In this document: positions 8,701 through 17,506 of the stretch, piece after piece
How the letters are laid out: the number at the start of each line of letters is the position of its first letter
Position numbering within the stretch: the stretch's first letter is position 1
Origin: an uncultured Planctomycetaceae bacterium
Lineage (GTDB): Bacteria; Planctomycetota; Planctomycetia; Planctomycetales; Planctomycetaceae
Direction of reading: 5' to 3'
NCBI GenBank assembly: GCA_903924405.1
Contig: CAIYBH010000123.1
Location: 1 to 37,769, forward strand
Length of the DNA: 37,769 nucleotides
Program-made: the position numbers and the translations under genes
The notes under the pieces: model-generated
What the model was told of the DNA's origin: nothing
What the model saw: only the letters and a program-made list of their open reading frames with translations
The model's database searches: none

Positions 8701-9264
8701 AGCGACCTTGAGCAGGCTGTCGCTGCGGCACTGCACAGCGCTCCCTCGCGGCAGGCCCGGGAACAGGCTCAGAGGCTGTTTCCGCTGCCGGCATCGCGTG
8801 ACAACCAGCCCACACCACCGATCAGTGAGCTGGCGAAGATAAAAGGCGATGTGGCCAACGGTCGGATTGTCTTTTTCTCGACGGGAACCTGTCACAAATG
8901 TCACGTTGTGGATGGCATGGGACGAGAGATTGGTCCGAACCTCACTGAGATTGGCAGCAAGCTCAGCCGCGAGGCCATGTTTGAGTCCATTCTGTATCCC
9001 AGTGCGGGAATCAGTCATAACTATGAAGCGTGGACCGTGGTGCTGAATTCCGGCACGACAGTCAACGGGTTGCTGGTCAGCCGAACCGATGCGGAAATTG
9101 TGATCCGCGGTGATGACGCGCTGGTCCGCAGGTTCCCTGCAGCCGATGTGGAAGAGCTTGTGAAACAGAAGATCAGTCTGATGCCTGCTGATCTGCAGAA
9201 GACGATGACCAGTCAGGAACTCGCGGACGTCGTGGAGTTCATGCAGAGTCTCAGGAAGAAGTAG
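5701..9264 (+). CDS. PVC-type membrane-bound dehydrogenase with NPCBM, beta-propeller, HEAT repeats and a CxxCH heme domain
   Basis: The 1187-residue protein starts at GTG 5701, with CTGGAGG 6 bases upstream; an in-frame start at 5605 lacks such a site. A signal peptide covers about residues 1-27. An NPCBM-like carbohydrate-binding module follows at about 41-175 (GCDWADWAEPRL, GIGTHANS, VGLDNGG). A membrane-bound dehydrogenase propeller lies at about 195-575 (DHLGRVWVCEVVNYR, HGIHSFTFGPDGRLYFNFG, GSLIVADWYDPGVGG). Alpha-helical HEAT-type repeats span about 580-1040. The C-terminal PVC heme-binding domain carries the site CHKCH at 1064-1068. The family is greatly expanded in planctomycetes and Verrucomicrobia and is thought to oxidise sugars or related compounds in the periplasm, passing electrons to the heme. 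The gene ends 92 bases before the next start on the same strand and is probably cotranscribed with it. Substrate unknown. Confidence 0.92.
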   Translation: MRHCSLALIPGMLFATVAVSTAVAVAPPRPVASSAVVTTQTPGHAVTLEADIRGAKDLYLVATDGGDGYGCDWADWAEPRLTGPKGTLKLTDLPWKSAQAEWGKPGIGKNADGSPLRIHGKPVEFGIGTHANSVIHFALPEGYDKLTARVGLDNGGTDQNGAGSVQFLVYTVNPGPISTAPSAVERTPDAAVAGLDTAEGLETRLFAAEPMLLSPSNIDVDHLGRVWVCEVVNYRRFANGNNPDRPEGDRILVLEDTNGDGIAEKETVFYQGRDIDSAHGVCVLGNRVIVSAGDSVISLFDDNGDLKADRREVLFTGIRGTQHDHGIHSFTFGPDGRLYFNFGNSGEELHRPDGSIVVDQAGNEIRAARKPYQEGMAFRCELDGSKVETLGWNFRNNWELCVDSFGTVWQSDNDDDGNRGVRINYVMEFGNYGYKDEITGAGWQTARTNLEAEIPQRHWHLNDPGVVPNLLQTGAGSPTGILIYEGANLPDRFRNQLIHCDAGPNVVRSYAVQDNGAGYAAEVNSLLTGVRDQWFRPSDVCVAPDGSLIVADWYDPGVGGHRQGDVERGRLFRVSLPGQPYSIPKLDLSTIEGAIEGLKSPNVATRYLAYTKLKETGVSAEAAVAQMATADPNPRYRARALWLLAQLGENAQKAVELAVADADKDLRITGIRIARRTGLNLLPIVSRLVNDMSPQVRRECAIALRALPAAEKASLLASLARSLNPDDRWEVEALGIGAEGAWTEVLTAWRAADASRGIATAEDEARWAKTQKELIWRARGPAIAAEIANRILAEAVGQDADQGPQATGRWFRSLDFQPADTVTAAMKSLLSSEALNTLDAESGERTFVIAEALQRMGGDPMADPQLAGIVGSVLDKAVGTSQFVRMVRQFKAADRYPDLLKQAQQQPAEQLGVESMAALVEMQQWDLLRAALQSEETLLAIATAEAMGNTANGAITKPLMEVIQDKSAGLDVRRAAVRAVARVNNGALELVRLVDEKALDSDLEQAVAAALHSAPSRQAREQAQRLFPLPASRDNQPTPPISELAKIKGDVANGRIVFFSTGTCHKCHVVDGMGREIGPNLTEIGSKLSREAMFESILYPSAGISHNYEAWTVVLNSGTTVNGLLVSRTDAEIVIRGDDALVRRFPAADVEELVKQKISLMPADLQKTMTSQELADVVEFMQSLRKK

Positions 9265-9290
9265 AGTTGTCGCGGACGACACTGCCGACG

Positions 9291-9327
9291 GGACGTTCTG
9301 TGCCGACATCGTTCGTGCAGAACGTCC
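9291..9327. other. Intercistronic hairpin, 10 bp stem and 17-base loop
   Basis: GGACGTTCTG (9291-9300) and CAGAACGTCC (9318-9327) are perfectly complementary. The hairpin sits in the 92-base gap between the cytochrome gene and the propeller gene, ending 29 bases before the latter's ATG. There is no U-tract. It could limit read-through, protect the upstream message, or influence translation of the second gene. Confidence 0.55.
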
Positions 9328-9356
9328 GTCCGCTGCGTCAGGAAAGTGGAGCCAGC

Positions 9357-12300
9357 ATGTTTGTGTTCGCAGCGTCTCATGTTCGCAGGATCACCGGAAT
9401 CTGTGGTTGTGGATTTCGGGGCAGTCGATTCCACGGCTGCAGGGGACGATTCCTGATCGCTGTCGTTTTCTGTTCACTCTGCCCGCCGCTGTCTGTTCAC
9501 GTGTGTGCCCAGGATGTGCCTGAGCAGCAGGAAGAGGTGGAGCAGCGGGAGCTGCTGCGTCGCATTGAGGAAACTCAGGAGCTGCTGCAGAACCAGAAGT
9601 GGCTTGAGGCAACGGAGCGGTTTGACGAAGCGTGGCAGTTGGCTTGTGATGGCGACGATGCCGTCCTTGACCCGCGTGGTGCGGACATTCGTCAACTGGC
9701 GCCCGGGCAAACGGATCTGATGGCCGGTGGCAAGTCGCGTCTGCAGACTCTGTTCCGCCAGGCACCTGATGAGTTTCGGACCGAGTTCTCGCGTCAATTT
9801 GACGATGTGGCACGCCAGAAGATTCAGGCGGCGATTGAAGCCGGTGACGTGGCTCAGCTGAGAAGTCTGCTGGCCCGGTATCAGTTTGCAACGGCAGCAG
9901 CACAGGGGCTTAGAGTGCTTGCTCGTCTGTATCTTGATCGCAGCGACTTTCTTGAAGCGGCGCTGGTTCTTGAGCGACTGCAGCAGGTCGCTGTGGCTGC
10001 TGATCCGCGAGCACTGTTGCAGACGGCGTGGTGCTATGCCCGTGCCGGGTTGTTTCAGGATGCTCGTGACGTACTGAAACGAGCTGGCACCGATCCGTGG
10101 AGCACACTGATCGATGCGGATGCCGCGGCCCTCGGGATACGGCAGCAGATCGAACAGGAATTAGCGACCTCGGACGAAACGGCCGGGGTGGACGTCGATT
10201 CATGGCTGCAACCGCTGGGCAACTATCGCCGCACCAGAACTCAGACACGCATACCGTCGCGGCTGCGCGCTGGGTGGACTTCCAGTCTGCTGGAAGTGGC
10301 GGACGTCCTTTATGCCGACCAGCTGAATCCGCTGCTGACCGGATTTCAGGAGCCGTTCGAGCGACTGCAGGAGCGGCTGCTGGATCAGAACAGTACGATT
10401 ATTCCTGTCGCTGCACCCCTGGTCTCCGGCTCCACTGTTTACGTGCGGACTCCGGTCGGAGTCCGTGCTTATCAGCAGCAGACCGGGGAACTGCTCTGGG
10501 AAATCGCACGTCCGGAACGTCCGCTGAAAGAACTGGTGGAACTGACTCAGGCGCTGGAAAAAGGTGAGGATGAACAGTATCTGACTGGGCGTGCATCGGG
10601 ACTGCTGAACGCCGATACGGCTTTATTCTTTCAGATGATTCGAACCAATACATCCGCCCAGATGTCCATCAGCAATCGCACCTTATTCACCGTTGAGGAA
10701 TCATCGGGGGCGACATGGAACGTCATGCTGGGCACCATGCGGAATGCCGCCGGCAACAACCGCATCGCCACCAATTTTATCCGGGCTTATGATGCAGAAA
10801 CCGGGCTCTTTCGCTGGGAGATCGGTGGGCAGGTTCAGAATGCAGACCCGACACAGGAACGTTCGGCCAACCTGCTGGCAGGCTACTACTTCCTTGGTGC
10901 GCCGCTTGTGCTGGGAAACAGGATCTACGTGCTGGCTGAAAATGGTGAGGGCATCTTTCTGATTCGCATCGGTGAGCCGGTGCCTGGACAAAAGGATTCG
11001 AACCCGACCATCCCCGCATCTCAGCTACTGACAGTTCCCGAGCAACCGCTGGCTGAGCATCCGCTGCGAAAACATGCCGGACTGATTCCTTCGTTTGCAC
11101 AGGGGCTGCTGATCTGTCCCACCTGTGACGATCGCATCATTGCCGTCTCGGCTGAAGATTTGAGTCTTCGGTGGGTATTTCGCTACGGTGGAATACTCAG
11201 ACGACAGGAAATCGGAGGTGATCGATTTCTGTTGTTCGGGGCGAACAGCCTTGCGGATTCGGATCGCGTGGACCGAGACAATCGCTGGACAGACTTTCTG
11301 CCCAGAATTGTCGATGGCAAAGTGTTGATCACTCCGCGCGATTCTGATCAGTTGTTCTGCCTTGATCTGCTGACAGGACAACAGCTCTGGACAGCCGCTC
11401 GGGGCAGTTTTCATGCGATCGCGGGGATTCAGGACAATCGCGTGATCCTTGTTGGCGCGAACCAGGCTGGAGCGCTGGATCTTCAGACTGGCAAAGCGCT
11501 CTGGACAACTCAGCTGCGTCGAGGGACCACCTGTGGATCTGCCGTGCTGCAGGGGGACATCCTGCAGATTCCCACCGATGCTCCATCCATCGTCACTTTG
11601 GAAACGAAGACAGGCCGCATACTGGTCGCCCAGGATTGGACGGAACCGACACTTCCGGGAAATCTGATGGCCACGCCGGATGGTCTGATTTCTCAGGGGC
11701 TCACCGTTCTGTCACGTTTTGGATCCGGAACCGGGGAGGCATTGCCGGTTGAACAGGCCGCAGAACTGCTCGTTCTTGGACGACCACCGGAAGCCCGAAA
11801 GCTGCTGGAAGATCGCCTGCAGGCAGAGCCGGCGGATTCTGCAGCGCGCAGCATGCTGATTGACCTGTTGCTGGATCAGCTGCGGACGGACTACAGGGCT
11901 CATCAGGAGCAGATCCCGCGAGTGCAGCAGTTGCTGGCGGAGTCGGCTAAGGATGTTGAGATAGCTCCTCTGGTGCATTCCCTGATTGGCATGACCATCG
12001 CGGATGCGGTCATACTTGGCGAGCAGTTGCGGGGAACCACGCGTCGGCAGCAGGACGAACTGGTTGAGCTGATGGCCCGGGGTGAGGAGGCTGGAGGCGG
12101 CGTGCCGCTTTCTGAATTGCAGCAACGATTGTCCCGGATGCTTGAACGACTGCCGGCAGCAGCCATCGAGGTGGTGCGTGGTCCGGGGATTGAACGGACG
12201 CAGGCTGACGTTCTGGTGGCCGTCATTCGCCGCAGTCTCGAACAGCGAAGCGCTGAAGAACGACAGACGCTTCAGAAAAACCTCGCGGCGGACGTGGTCC

Positions 12301-14186
12301 GGGTGGCCTCAGAAATCTCTGTCGCTGACGACCGGCAGCTGTTTGTGATGAATCTTCTGCGTGCCGGGCTGCCGTCGACAGCCGTGAGTGTGTTGCAGGA
12401 TCTGGCTGCCAGCCTGGAGCAACCTCGCGAGCGACTGTTGCTGGAAGCGGCACTGCTCGACAGCCTGCAGACCACAGCGGAACCAGCACCGGAGATGGCA
12501 CGGACGTTACTGGACCTCTGGAAAAATCGGCAAGCCGGCTGGGCAGCCTTTACATGGTTGCGAGACGTGCAGCAACCGGTAGAAGAGGGGAGCAGACTGC
12601 GGTTTTCAGTGGACAATGAGACGCAGCGGGATGCGATCCTCGCGACGGCAGACAGTGCCTTTCCGGAATTCCGTACGGCCCCGGCGTCTGCCTGGGTTGG
12701 CACACCTGAAGTTGAAGTTTCCGATGATCGAACCATGCTGCCGGTTCGCCAGTTTGCCTCAGCAATTCCCCACCGCCCGATTCCCCTTTACGGGGCTCCC
12801 GGACTGTACCGAGGCTGGAGCTTTGCGTGGATCTTTCCTTCAGAGAAAGTCGGGGCTTACGACCCGGATGGACGGCTTCGCTGGAGCTTCCGGCCGTTAC
12901 GCAATCAGTCCCTCGTCTATGGGGGCTACAAGCCGGATTCGTGGGCATTTTCACGGGGACAACTGCTGATCATGCATCTGCAGGGGATTGTCTTCGCGGT
13001 CGATGGAAGCACGGTCAATGCGGATGGCAGTCCTGCCGTACTCTGGCAGAAAAGCCTTGAGGCGGCTCTGAGTTCAGACCTGCAGCCGGAAGAGACGGAG
13101 CCCCGGGATTTCATCGCCCCGGAAGACCGCATTGAGCACTTCTATCACTCTCCGGGCGGACATTATCCCTGCGGGCCCGTCACGGCCTTCGGAGTTCCAC
13201 TGATTGTGGGTCAGCGACTGGTGATGCTCAATGCCCTGACCGGACGCCGATCGTGGGAAGCCGATGGCCTTCCCAGGGACGCACGGTTGCTGGTTGAAAA
13301 AGAGACGCTGCTGATCCTGTCAGAATCAGCACGCAGGATCGACGTACGTTCGCTGCTCGACGGTGAACTGCTGTCGACGTCACGACTTCCGGAGTGGTGG
13401 GGCGAAGCGAATGCCAACGTGGGAGCTTCCGTAAAGGACATCGATGTGGAAGTCGGCACAGAGGTCCTGTGGCGCGTGTCGGTGGAAGGACGGCGGTGCG
13501 TGCTGTTTCGTCTGACCGACGGCCGGAGTCTGCTGGAATGTCGTGATCTGCTGCAGGATGAACCCGTCTGGACTCTGACACTGCCACAGCAGACGGTGTT
13601 CAGCAATGTGGTTGAGGATGTGGTGGCTCTGTTGAGTGAGGGGAAGCAGCTGAAGCTGGTTTCTGTCGAAAGCGGCCGGGTGATTTCGGACCTGACGGTG
13701 ACGCCGATTCCGGATCCACGTAAGCTCTACCTTCAGGCGTCTCAGGGACACTTTGTGGTTCTTCCGGAAGCGTTGTCTGAGGAAGATCCCTCGCTGGATT
13801 TCTTTAATCCGATTATCGATGCCGTGCATGTGCATGGAGCAATTTACGCCGTGAACCGGGACACCAATGCCCTCGCATGGGAACAACCCGTTCGGCATCG
13901 GCAGGTTCGATTACTGACCTGTACACAAACGCGGCCACTGCTCCCGAATCTGCCGTTGCTGGTGCTGTTGTCGCGGGACCGGGAACCGAATTCCGGCAAA
14001 GCGGCGGTGGTGATTGGAGCTCAGGTGCTTGACGTTCGGGACGGCAAAGTGCTTTACGAGGATGCCAATACCGGGCTGACGCAGAACGAACTCTGGCTCA
14101 GCCCCGATTCCGAAAACGGTCAGCTGTGCCTCAGCTTCGAGCGGCGATTTGTCCGGTTTCAGTATGGCAAAAACGCTGCCCCCTGA
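9357..14186 (+). CDS. Giant exported PQQ-propeller (BamB-like) protein with N-terminal TPR-like region
   Basis: The 1609-residue protein has a basic N-terminus followed by a hydrophobic signal segment at about 31-50, ending near CAQD. A charged helical, TPR-like region covers about 55-320. A first PQQ-type beta-propeller lies at about 370-790, with repeats such as RAYDAETGLFRWEIG, LDLLTGQQLWTA and LDLQTGKALWTT. A long helical linker lies at about 790-1020 (many Leu/Gln/Arg, with QAEPADSAARSMLIDLLL). A second propeller lies at about 1090-1605 (AYDPDGRLRWSF, AVNRDTNALAWEQP). The repeats resemble BamB and PQQ dehydrogenases, but no quinone-binding cysteine pair or catalytic residues were identified, so an enzymatic role is unproven. 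ATG 9357 was chosen because GGAG lies about 6 bases upstream; a TTG at 9267 is in frame but lacks one. Its tight linkage to the cytochrome protein suggests a shared periplasmic or envelope role. Confidence 0.85.
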   Translation: MFVFAASHVRRITGICGCGFRGSRFHGCRGRFLIAVVFCSLCPPLSVHVCAQDVPEQQEEVEQRELLRRIEETQELLQNQKWLEATERFDEAWQLACDGDDAVLDPRGADIRQLAPGQTDLMAGGKSRLQTLFRQAPDEFRTEFSRQFDDVARQKIQAAIEAGDVAQLRSLLARYQFATAAAQGLRVLARLYLDRSDFLEAALVLERLQQVAVAADPRALLQTAWCYARAGLFQDARDVLKRAGTDPWSTLIDADAAALGIRQQIEQELATSDETAGVDVDSWLQPLGNYRRTRTQTRIPSRLRAGWTSSLLEVADVLYADQLNPLLTGFQEPFERLQERLLDQNSTIIPVAAPLVSGSTVYVRTPVGVRAYQQQTGELLWEIARPERPLKELVELTQALEKGEDEQYLTGRASGLLNADTALFFQMIRTNTSAQMSISNRTLFTVEESSGATWNVMLGTMRNAAGNNRIATNFIRAYDAETGLFRWEIGGQVQNADPTQERSANLLAGYYFLGAPLVLGNRIYVLAENGEGIFLIRIGEPVPGQKDSNPTIPASQLLTVPEQPLAEHPLRKHAGLIPSFAQGLLICPTCDDRIIAVSAEDLSLRWVFRYGGILRRQEIGGDRFLLFGANSLADSDRVDRDNRWTDFLPRIVDGKVLITPRDSDQLFCLDLLTGQQLWTAARGSFHAIAGIQDNRVILVGANQAGALDLQTGKALWTTQLRRGTTCGSAVLQGDILQIPTDAPSIVTLETKTGRILVAQDWTEPTLPGNLMATPDGLISQGLTVLSRFGSGTGEALPVEQAAELLVLGRPPEARKLLEDRLQAEPADSAARSMLIDLLLDQLRTDYRAHQEQIPRVQQLLAESAKDVEIAPLVHSLIGMTIADAVILGEQLRGTTRRQQDELVELMARGEEAGGGVPLSELQQRLSRMLERLPAAAIEVVRGPGIERTQADVLVAVIRRSLEQRSAEERQTLQKNLAADVVRVASEISVADDRQLFVMNLLRAGLPSTAVSVLQDLAASLEQPRERLLLEAALLDSLQTTAEPAPEMARTLLDLWKNRQAGWAAFTWLRDVQQPVEEGSRLRFSVDNETQRDAILATADSAFPEFRTAPASAWVGTPEVEVSDDRTMLPVRQFASAIPHRPIPLYGAPGLYRGWSFAWIFPSEKVGAYDPDGRLRWSFRPLRNQSLVYGGYKPDSWAFSRGQLLIMHLQGIVFAVDGSTVNADGSPAVLWQKSLEAALSSDLQPEETEPRDFIAPEDRIEHFYHSPGGHYPCGPVTAFGVPLIVGQRLVMLNALTGRRSWEADGLPRDARLLVEKETLLILSESARRIDVRSLLDGELLSTSRLPEWWGEANANVGASVKDIDVEVGTEVLWRVSVEGRRCVLFRLTDGRSLLECRDLLQDEPVWTLTLPQQTVFSNVVEDVVALLSEGKQLKLVSVESGRVISDLTVTPIPDPRKLYLQASQGHFVVLPEALSEEDPSLDFFNPIIDAVHVHGAIYAVNRDTNALAWEQPVRHRQVRLLTCTQTRPLLPNLPLLVLLSRDREPNSGKAAVVIGAQVLDVRDGKVLYEDANTGLTQNELWLSPDSENGQLCLSFERRFVRFQYGKNAAP

Positions 14187-14544
14187 ACGTGCTTAAACTC
14201 GTCCCCTGGACTGACTGTATCGAACGGTGGTGTCGAATCGAAATCCTTCCCCGGGATCCGGTTTCCACGTGAAACAGGTCTGTAAAAGGCCGTTTTTCGA
14301 AGCGTTGCCGGCGAATCATCTGGATTTCCATGGACGGAGATGGTAAACAGGAGGCTCCCACCGGATGGCCAGTTGATGCCGGGGACTGCTTGTGATGTGG
14401 CAGCAGAAAGCACTGATAACATATATCGGTGGCTTCTGACCGTCGCACTCCTTCAGTCACTGATGTCGGCTCAACAGCTACCGATCACCTTCCGCGCCCT
14501 CCCCTGCAAACCCGGTAACCCCAGTCATCCGGAGGTCTGTTCTT
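14187..14544. other. Intergenic region upstream of the DUF1501 gene, about 360 bases
   Basis: No gene is supported. An inverted repeat ATCGGTGGC (14425-14433) / GCTACCGAT (14477-14485) has one pair that is a G-U wobble only if the plus strand is transcribed; its loop is 43 bases. GTTTCCACGTGAAACA at 14261-14276 resembles the parS consensus with three mismatches. TTGTGA (14390) and TGATAA (14414), 18 bases apart, are a weak promoter candidate. GGAGG at 14531-14535 is the ribosome binding site of the next gene. Confidence 0.45.
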
Positions 14545-15921
14545 ATGCTGACACTTCTCGGGCAACGTGACCGCTCCTCCCGGTTCTGTGACGGACTTTC
14601 CCGCCGCAGCCTGCTGAACATCGGGACGCTGGCGGCTATGGGAACAGCTGGCGGGTGGACACTGCCATCGATTCTTCGTGCTGAAGAAGCGCAGGGAAAT
14701 GGAAAATCGAACAAGTCGGTGATCATGATTTACCTGGTTGGTGGCCCGCCGCATCAGGACATGTTTGACCTGAAACCGGAAGCTCCAAAGGAAATTGCCG
14801 GCCCGTGGAAGCCGATCGCCACCAATGTTCCCGGGATGGACATTTGCGAAGCGTTTCCGCAGCTTGCACGGCTCGCCGACCGCATGACCATCATCCGTTC
14901 TCTGGTTGGCAACCAGGCAGATCATGACGCCGTGCAGGTCTTCAATGGTCGCGATCCCCGCAAACCAAAACCACTGGGAGGCTGGCCACAGTTTGGTTCT
15001 CTTGTCTCCAGAGTCCTCGGTCCCATCACTCCCACGGCACCTCCGTTTGTCAGCCTGTGCTATCCATGTTCGCATGGTCCCTACAATGAACCCGGACCAG
15101 GATTCCTCGGAACATCTCACGCACCGTTTCGTCCTATGGGACCCACGCGCGAAGACATGGTTCTGAACGGTGTCACCCTTGAAAGACTGCATGATCGTCG
15201 ATCCCTGCTGCGCAGTGTTGATCAGTTGCGTCGCGACATTGATTCGACCATGACCATGCAGGGGATGGATACCTTTACGGACCAGGCGATGGGGTTGCTG
15301 ACTTCATCGCGGCTGGCCGAAGCGCTGGATCTGTCCCGTGAAAACCCCGAAACTCTGGCTCGTTACGGCACAGGCGATCCGAAAGTCTTTATCGATGACA
15401 ACGGCGCTCCGCGTGTTCCTCAAAGTCTTCTGGTCGCTCGAAGACTGATCGAAGCTGGTGTACGAGTCGTCACGCTCAACTACAGCAAATGGGACTGGCA
15501 CGGTGGCTCCTACAACACCATCTTCAACCGGGAGAAGGAAGACTTCCCGATCTTTGACAAATGCGTCAGTGCACTGATCGAAGATCTGCACGAACGTGGT
15601 TTGTCAGACGATTGTGCAGTCATTGTCTGGGGAGAATTCGGACGTACCCCGAAAATCAGTGACATCGTCGGACGGGATCACTGGCCACAGGTCAATTGCG
15701 CGTTGATGGCTGGTGGAGGCATGCGGCACGGGCAGGTGATTGGTGCCACAGATCGTATCGCCGGAGAAGCTGTCTCCAGACCCGTCACATACTCCGAAAT
15801 CTACGCCACGCTGTTCCATCACCTCGGCGTTCCCGTGGACCGAACGACGCTTTCGGACAACAGCGGGCGACCGCAGTTTCTGGTGGAAGATGGCGGAAAA
15901 ATCATGCCGGAACTGGTCTGA
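14545..15921 (+). CDS. DUF1501 family protein (sulfatase-like fold) with Tat-type signal
   Basis: The 458-residue protein starts at ATG 14545, 9 bases after a GGAGG ribosome binding site. The N-terminus has a twin-arginine motif (SRRSLLNIG at about 19-27), a hydrophobic stretch and a likely cleavage near LPSILRAEE. Family hallmarks follow: VIMIYLVGGPPHQDMFDLKP at about 59-78, SLVGNQADHDAVQ near 119-131, YSKWDWHGGSYN near 313-324 and WGEFGRTPKI near 363-372. DUF1501 proteins are abundant in planctomycetes, often encoded beside DUF1800/DUF1553 or PVC cytochrome genes. They belong to the alkaline phosphatase/sulfatase-like superfamily, but their substrates are not established. The length is typical. 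Here the usual DUF1553 partner is absent and the gene follows the cytochrome operon at a distance. Family call firm. Confidence 0.92.
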   Translation: MLTLLGQRDRSSRFCDGLSRRSLLNIGTLAAMGTAGGWTLPSILRAEEAQGNGKSNKSVIMIYLVGGPPHQDMFDLKPEAPKEIAGPWKPIATNVPGMDICEAFPQLARLADRMTIIRSLVGNQADHDAVQVFNGRDPRKPKPLGGWPQFGSLVSRVLGPITPTAPPFVSLCYPCSHGPYNEPGPGFLGTSHAPFRPMGPTREDMVLNGVTLERLHDRRSLLRSVDQLRRDIDSTMTMQGMDTFTDQAMGLLTSSRLAEALDLSRENPETLARYGTGDPKVFIDDNGAPRVPQSLLVARRLIEAGVRVVTLNYSKWDWHGGSYNTIFNREKEDFPIFDKCVSALIEDLHERGLSDDCAVIVWGEFGRTPKISDIVGRDHWPQVNCALMAGGGMRHGQVIGATDRIAGEAVSRPVTYSEIYATLFHHLGVPVDRTTLSDNSGRPQFLVEDGGKIMPELV

Positions 15922-16043
15922 TACAACAGCATTTCGTTGTCCGTGGACGTTTCACACGCAGCGTGTTCAGGATACAGGACCTGATCACTGGACGTCGCTG
16001 CCACTGGTCCCAATCCGGCAGACAACGCGGCCTGCGACAGAAC

Positions 16044-16081
16044 TGCCTGGTGCTGAATTTGCGTCACAAAGGCACCAGGCA
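16044..16081. other. Intergenic hairpin, 10 bp stem and 18-base loop
   Basis: TGCCTGGTGC (16044-16053) and GCACCAGGCA (16072-16081) are perfectly complementary. The hairpin lies 122 bases after the DUF1501 stop and 64 bases before the reductase start. No U-tract follows. The TGCCTGG part is shared with the palindromes at 25120-25134, which may or may not be meaningful. Confidence 0.55.
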
Positions 16082-16145
16082 CTCCGATCCGTTGTTCTGG
16101 ACAATCTGACAGTCACGAAAACAGAATCAGAATCAGAGACATTGT

Positions 16146-16922
16146 ATGGAATCCGGCGTCGCGATTGTTACCGGGGGAGGCACGGGAGTCGGTCGTGCAA
16201 CGGCCCTGCAGCTTTCAAAGCTCGGTTTCCGCATCGTCCTGAACTATTCGCGGTCACAGACAGAGGCTGAAGCGACCGTAGCAGAACTGCAGGCAGCGGG
16301 CGGCCACGCTGTGTGTCTGCATGCGGATGTCGCCATCGATGCAGACTGCCGACGCCTTGCCGCTGTCGCTCTGGAACATTTCGGACGTATCGACGTGCTT
16401 GTCAACTGTGCCGGTACGACGGACTTCATTCCTTTTTCAGACCTCGAAAACGTATCAACAGAGACGTGGGATCGCTTGTTCCGAGTCAATGTAACGGGCG
16501 CCTTCCAGTGTGCTCGCGCTGTCGTGGAACCTATGCGACGCATCGGCGGAGGCATGATTGTCAATGTCTCGAGCGTGGCGGCTCAACTTGGCCAGGGGAG
16601 TTCCATTCCATACTGCTGCTCCAAGGCCGCGCTGGATAACCTCACCGTCTCCCTCGCAAGAACGCTGGCCCCGGAGATTCGAGTGAATGGAATTGCCCCT
16701 GGTTTTATCGCCGGTCGCTGGACGCAGGCCGGTCTTGGAGATCGCTACGAAACGGTGGTGCAGGCCTGGGAAAAATCCCTGCCCCTCAAACGGGTCTGCC
16801 AACCGGAAGATGTTGCCGACGCAATCGTCAGTTTGATCACAGGCAGTCGCCTTGTCACCGGTCAGACGCTGACCGTTGATGGAGGTATGATGATTGCCGG
16901 TTATCAGGTGAAATTCGACTGA
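16146..16922 (+). CDS. Short-chain dehydrogenase/reductase (3-oxoacyl-ACP reductase-like)
   Basis: The 258-residue protein is a classical SDR of standard length. The Rossmann nucleotide-binding motif TGGGTGVG lies at 9-16 and NCAG at 87-90. The active site is the tetrad Asn115, Ser143 (in NVSS), Tyr156 and Lys160 (in YCCSK). The C-terminal region has PGFI at 185-188 and TGQTLTVDGG at 238-247, typical of FabG-like enzymes. It should catalyse NAD(P)H-dependent reduction or oxidation of a carbonyl or alcohol in the cytoplasm. Whether it is a fatty-acid enzyme cannot be read, since no fab genes are near. The start follows a weak CAGAG; no better in-frame start was seen. Confidence 0.92.
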   Translation: MESGVAIVTGGGTGVGRATALQLSKLGFRIVLNYSRSQTEAEATVAELQAAGGHAVCLHADVAIDADCRRLAAVALEHFGRIDVLVNCAGTTDFIPFSDLENVSTETWDRLFRVNVTGAFQCARAVVEPMRRIGGGMIVNVSSVAAQLGQGSSIPYCCSKAALDNLTVSLARTLAPEIRVNGIAPGFIAGRWTQAGLGDRYETVVQAWEKSLPLKRVCQPEDVADAIVSLITGSRLVTGQTLTVDGGMMIAGYQVKFD

Positions 16923-17506
16923 CCAGGCCTGGCCCGGGTAATGACGTTCGAGAAAGCCAAACGGGTGGCGTTAAAAAAGCAGACAGCCTGATGATCGTGG
17001 CGTTTCGCGTCATTGAATCCTTCCCGTCGGCTCGTGCCTCGTCGCAGGCAGCAAACCGTTTCCTGCGGCGACTTCACCTGCAAGCCCCTTTAAGTCTTCA
17101 TCACGCCGTTGTCTTGCTCCTCCGCAGACCACCGCAGTGGGGTGCCGCTGAAATTCGTACGCTGCCGGCCGGGCATTCCGCAGCTCGGCAGTTTATGCCG
17201 GAGTGCACTGTGAACATCGCCCCGACTGTGACCGCATTAGCTTTTCGGCAATCTGCGCAGTCTGTAGCGTGAATTCGGAACAAACGCTTCGAAGCGATTG
17301 TACCTGTCGACTTCCCCTCTGCAGTCTTCTGCCAGATCGCGACGATGATTTCGCCGGCAGGGCCATTGCCTGCCGCAAATCGTCCGACATGACACCTTCG
17401 GGGGTCACATCCCTGACGTGATCGCTATGTTCCAGACGCGTCTCACTCGCGCCTCGGCCCGTACAGCCTCAGGGAATACCAACTCACCCGAGGAATGGAT
17501 ACCTCC
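16923..17506. other. Intergenic region, about 580 bases, with several inverted repeats
   Basis: Open frames here are short, lack ribosome binding sites and look non-coding. CCAGGCCTGG at 16923-16932 is a perfect palindrome directly after the reductase stop. AATGACG (16940-16946) pairs with CGTCATT (17008-17014). TCGTCGCAGG (17039-17048) pairs with CCTGCGGCGA (17062-17071) as a 10 bp stem with a 13-base loop; one pair is U-G on the plus strand and would be a mismatch on the minus strand, favouring a rightward transcript. CGCTTCGAAGCG at 17285-17296 is another palindrome. GAGGA at 17490-17494 may serve the next gene. Confidence 0.5.

Noticed and set aside
7339-9309. Long 656-residue open frame on the minus strand
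   Set aside because: It lies wholly opposite the PVC cytochrome gene, whose protein sequence is clearly recognisable. The antisense frame shows no family and is a codon-bias shadow.
10985-11010. GGATTCGAACCC, resembling a minus-strand tRNA T-arm
   Set aside because: It is inside the propeller gene, and no acceptor, D or anticodon stems surround it.
14261-14276. GTTTCCACGTGAAACA, resembling a ParB parS site
   Set aside because: It has three mismatches to the 16-base consensus in the left half, there is no second site, and no parA/parB or origin genes are nearby.
16991-17408. Small open frames on both strands in the SDR-TolC gap
   Set aside because: They overlap each other, lack ribosome binding sites, and are rich in Arg, Ser and Cys as expected of random GC-rich DNA.
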